The translations under genes were made by a program, and so were the position numbers. A DNA stretch of 64,000 nucleotides from Epiperipatus broadwayi (taxonomy: Eukaryota > Onychophora > Udeonychophora > Euonychophora > Peripatidae): positions 2,817,001-2,881,000 of the forward strand of contig JAQFVV010012545.1 of NCBI GenBank assembly GCA_028023455.1. Reading direction: 5' to 3'. Shown one piece after another: positions 60,465 to 64,000 of the stretch. Under the pieces are notes generated by a model. The model had not been told where the DNA came from and made no database searches. It saw only the letters and a list, made by a program, of their open reading frames with translations. Position 1 is the stretch's first letter; the number at the start of each line of letters is the position of its first letter.

Positions 60465-60520
60465 AATATTTTAGCACCTCACTGATGAAAGTCAGAGTTA
60501 GAAACTGGTCTGAGAATAAC
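60465..60520 (+). ncRNA. Hammerhead-ribozyme-like motif, unit 3
   Basis: CTGATGA (60482-60488), GAAAC (60501-60505), TG, GTC (60508-60510) and TGAG (60511-60514) are exact. Inner stem I CTCA/TGAG is perfect. The 3' half of outer stem I is lost because the array ends here. Confidence 0.5.
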
Positions 60521-62439
60521 TGAAACATTATGGCAAAAAAGAGAGTTGATGGGTTTTTTGAAAATGGATGAGAAATAATAGAGAAATTAGGAGTAAAATA
60601 GTGAGGAAAATAAAATAATTACTAAAAATTGGCAAAGAAGGAATAGAAATAAGCAATAAGAGTTTTATGAGTATAGTATATGCAAATTAATTGCAACTAA
60701 CATCTGTTAAGGATGACTTTGGACAAGTACAAAGTACAATACATTTCATGCCCACATTCTATATCTCACTTAACTTGATAAAATCATATGATATAGAGAG
60801 TCAACACTATGTTTTATTGTTGTAATGTTTTAATTTTTTTGCTACTATCTTTTTCATTTTCTTCTTTAAGTTCTTCTAAAATTATTTATTAGACAAACTT
60901 CTATGTGTCAAGTAGAGTACATTATATAAATGTGGGTGTTTATATACGTAAAAAATAATTTTTATATGATACATCTAAAAAAATTACAGAAAAAATGATA
61001 AAAACAACAACTATAGTTTAAATGGACTATAATTGTTTAATTGGTTAAATTTATTGCTTGAAATATTTATCTAAGAATGTATATATACATTTTGTCTGCA
61101 GGAAGATAGCATAACTAAGGAAGAGAAGTCATAGTTTGCTATTATTTAATATTTTTTTTTAAAGCTAATTTATGAGTTATCTAATGGAAATGTTTTAGTT
61201 TTCCTGAAAAATCCTTCAATAAGAAAAATATCTATGGTTCCCTTGCTATGCCATAGCAAATATATACATCGATTACTATATCACAAGACCCCTCAAAAAT
61301 AGAAGTCTGGGTGGAAATACATGTGGTCAATTCATTGAGTGGACCAAGTAACATTCAAGTTTTAAAATGAGTTGCTTAGCACAACAATTATAATTTACTT
61401 AATTGTTTATCTCCTTTGGGGAATCAATCTAGAAACCCTTCAATCTGCTTTACTCAGCGCTGCGTCAAATCACAAGTAACACTACATGTATTCATAATGT
61501 GAGATTATTTAATCAGAATTTTACATAGAGCCTTTAAACACATAACATTTCAAATAGTTATTTTATATAACAAAATACATATATTTTCTACTTCTTAGAT
61601 TATTAATAATTTATTTGTGGGACATCATATATGTGTTTATAGCCTGCGTGGTTTAATGCAGTAGTTTAATGGCAGAGTCTGGACTTCCGGTTCATGGATT
61701 ACGTCACAGCACTGTTACTTCCGGTATTCGAACTTCTGATTAACTCCTAAGCATTAAACTATTCAATTATGTATGTGCACACATAGTTGTATTTATACAT
61801 ATTAAATGCGGAATACATATAATGAGTAAACTTTTTTGAAAAATTTTCTATTGCGGTAGTACAATAATAAAAGTCAAGTGTAAAATTCATCACAAAAAAG
61901 AAATAAGAAATTTAATTGAAAAGTTGTGTTAGAAAATTGTATAGAGGAATTACTACGAAGCCGTCAAAGAGGGATTTAAAAAATAAATAAGGTAATTAAA
62001 TTAATGAAAAAGAAACGTAAAAGAATTTTCCATTGAATTGATCATTATAGTTTAAATAACTTTCAAAATCGAGTGGATTAAATTCGAAGAAATCACATTA
62101 ATGGACTTCTATAAAATTCAGTATATAACAGGCGATTATTTCAATTAGAAAAAAAAAAAAATTTAAAATTGTTGATTTTCGCATTTAAGTGGTTATTACA
62201 ATTTCTTTACAATAAGGATATGTAAAACCATATTTTTATTTATTTACTGAATCACTTATTGAATAACAATTGATGACCAAGGATGACATTTTAGCAATAA
62301 TGCATACACACACACACACACAGGTAAAAGTAAAAAATCGACTGCTGGGAAAAGGCTTCTATCACAACCTCTCATAGAAGAACAGTTTAAGAAGTTAATA
62401 CTCATTAGTCTTGCCAATTGCCGAGTTGATGATAATTTG
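60521..62439. other. Gene-free AT-rich DNA
   Basis: A probable SINE fragment lies at 61650-61760. On the minus strand it reads 'agtttaatgcttaggagtta', then a box-B-like GTTCGAATAC near 61730. A CA run lies at 62305-62322. No gene was seen. Confidence 0.45.
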
Positions 62440-62640
62440 AATGTTTTTTTATTTTTATGCTTAGCTAAGAATAAGTAGATATGTCCAATATTGGATGATT
62501 GTCTAAATTGGCTATAGAAAAGATACTGAAAAAAAAAAATCTTACAAAAAAATTTCAAGTTTCCACAGTCCATATTTGAACACAGGTCATAAGCATGGAG
62601 AGCTTATGTGTTATCACTGTATCATGAGACCTTTCAATAT
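62440..62640 (-). mobile_element. tRNA-derived SINE
   Basis: On the minus strand from 62635: 'ggtctcatgatacagtgata' (box A region), then 'gtgttcaaatatgg' (box B, 8 of 9) near 62580-62567, then a T-rich middle and 'tatagccaatttagaca', which resembles the bodies of the 44.1 and 32.2 kb copies. The tail is worn. Confidence 0.6.
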
Positions 62641-64000
62641 TATGCCCATCTACGAAAAAGGTAAAATATTTTTAAATAGCAGGACAAAGATTTTCCAACA
62701 TCTCTCTCTAAAACAATGAATAAAAATAATTATTTATCTAGTTAAACACTATTACGTAGTGAAATTTGCAGTTTTTTTAATTTGAATAGCTAAGAATGTT
62801 GCTGATCAGTAGTTGGATGGTTGAAGCAAATAATGACAAAGTTTTTGAATTCAGTTACTTGAAAAAATTTTCAAGTTCCATTGGACACAGAGTCTGGGCT
62901 ATGAATAAGGCAAGTTAATTGGATAACCCATTTAATTTTTTTTTTTAATTTTTATATATGTACGGATCCAATATAGTAGTGAAAAGTTGATTCATTCTTT
63001 CTGAAAGTTACTTGCAATGCCTTGTGTTATGGAATGATATAGTTCAGCAATTCACCACAAAAATTATCAGGTGCTAGTATATCTGGATTATGTGTTATGA
63101 TATGAAATGTGAGTGTCATTAATAATTTTGTATATTGCCTTCATCCTTTCCTTGCCATCATAAAATTTTGCAAACTACTTGAAAACATTATTGTCATTCA
63201 TGACTACTCTTCCATACACAGTTTGAATTATTCAAACATTTCAGTAACAATTCTACTCGATTTAAAACAAATTTAATGTTATTATGCTGTACTATTATAG
63301 GTTAAAGTACAAACCATAGTGTCATATTTCATTACCCAGAAGAATGTAATTGATTCAAAGATAGAACTGTAATAAGCTTGTAGAGAGAATCAATACACAG
63401 TCACATTTTCATTGGAACATGTTTATGTGTAAGCTGTGTTTATATGCTGTATTTAGAGACATCTTTATATATCACATTTTATTATATACATTTTTAGATG
63501 TCATTCTGAGAGAATTATCTTATAATTAGAAACATGTTTCTGCATATTTATGTTTAAAAATTTTATTCAGTGATATGGTATAATTTATATGCATATAAAA
63601 TCATTTAAATTATTATAAGAGTTTTCCTTGTATTAACGGGAATAAATATTCAGTTGTAATATAATCATATGACTACAAATTACCAATGGTATTTGTCTAA
63701 TTTTACAATATAGCTGAAGGATAGCTACTTGTAGCTTAGCACCCAAAATCTTATATGAGTAGTCAAACAGGACCAGATTCTTTATTATGAGTAAGAATTA
63801 GAAGATTCACAACTTTTCTGAATCTCTATCAGTAATTAAATATATTCTCAAGAGAAGTTATGCATATTAAATATTTTCACAGACTTTAGGTGTAAACAAT
63901 GAGATCATAATTTATTAAACTAGAGTACACATTTAGCTATGCTGTAACTAGGTAACCATCAATTAAAATTAATAAACCAAGATGAACCACATGATCCAGA
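62641..64000. other. Gene-free AT-rich DNA
   Basis: No gene, RNA or repeat partner was recognised. Confidence 0.5.

Larger units (their letters stand above)
59617..60520 (+). repeat. Tandem array of ~375-bp ribozyme-like units
   Basis: The anchor 'g(c/t)gcctca' / 'gcacctca' before the core recurs at 59721, 60103 and 60474, giving periods of 382 and 371 bp. The shared body includes 'ccagagctagaaa', 'ggatagggatatt', 'attaaattaagtcac', 'cagtcccatatggct' and 'tttaaatctaatgcttgaat'. The first unit is preceded by an inverted fragment of its own end (59617-59680, 'atatgggactgaactaagtt'), so the array begins with a local inversion. Units encode no protein. Each holds a hammerhead-like core. Confidence 0.92.

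Overview
The window looks like non-coding DNA from an invertebrate nuclear genome. It is very AT-rich, has spliceosomal intron signals, and is crowded with decayed RTE-type LINEs, tRNA-derived SINEs, hAT and Tc1 remnants and simple repeats. This mix would suit a lophotrochozoan and perhaps a cephalopod mollusc, but no sequence here proves the species.

Only one host gene is well supported. The minus-strand exon at 48652-50219 encodes the C-terminal 521 residues of a single-pass membrane protein: a proline-rich and glycosylated ectodomain, a SEA-like domain, one membrane helix and a 215-residue Ser/Pro-rich tail. Two short exons of the same gene are possible at about 52.73-52.83 kb and 53.20-53.26 kb. 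I do not recognise the protein family.

Layout. 0-10 kb: a dead RTE LINE on the + strand (1.5-4.7 kb) carrying two separately inserted foldback elements, then C-terminal scraps of a second LINE family, a Tc1 transposase scrap and two SINEs. 10.9-14.1 kb: a less decayed RTE LINE on the - strand, with a 340-bp pure AAT microsatellite about 600 bp beyond its 5' end. 15-33 kb: mostly anonymous AT-rich DNA with foldback copies, SINEs and a possible L1-type RT scrap. 33-48 kb: three non-autonomous hAT elements, SINEs and more foldbacks. 48.6-53.3 kb: the host gene. 53.4-54.8 kb: a decayed hAT transposase of the ZBED5/FAM200 type. 58.4-60.5 kb: tandem repeats of about 375 bp.

Two observations stand out. 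First, each copy of the 58.4-60.5 kb repeat holds a hammerhead-ribozyme-like core (CTGATGA...GAAAC...GTC) enclosed by a two-part complementary stem I. This resembles the small tandem 'retrozyme' elements of animals. Second, a foldback family has a unique leader of about 40 bp at one end only, a long palindrome, and direct target duplications of 9-16 bp. That combination fits target-primed retrotransposition better than any cut-and-paste DNA transposon. An unrelated palindrome at 37.95-38.28 kb has the same layout, with a one-sided tail and a 15-bp duplication.
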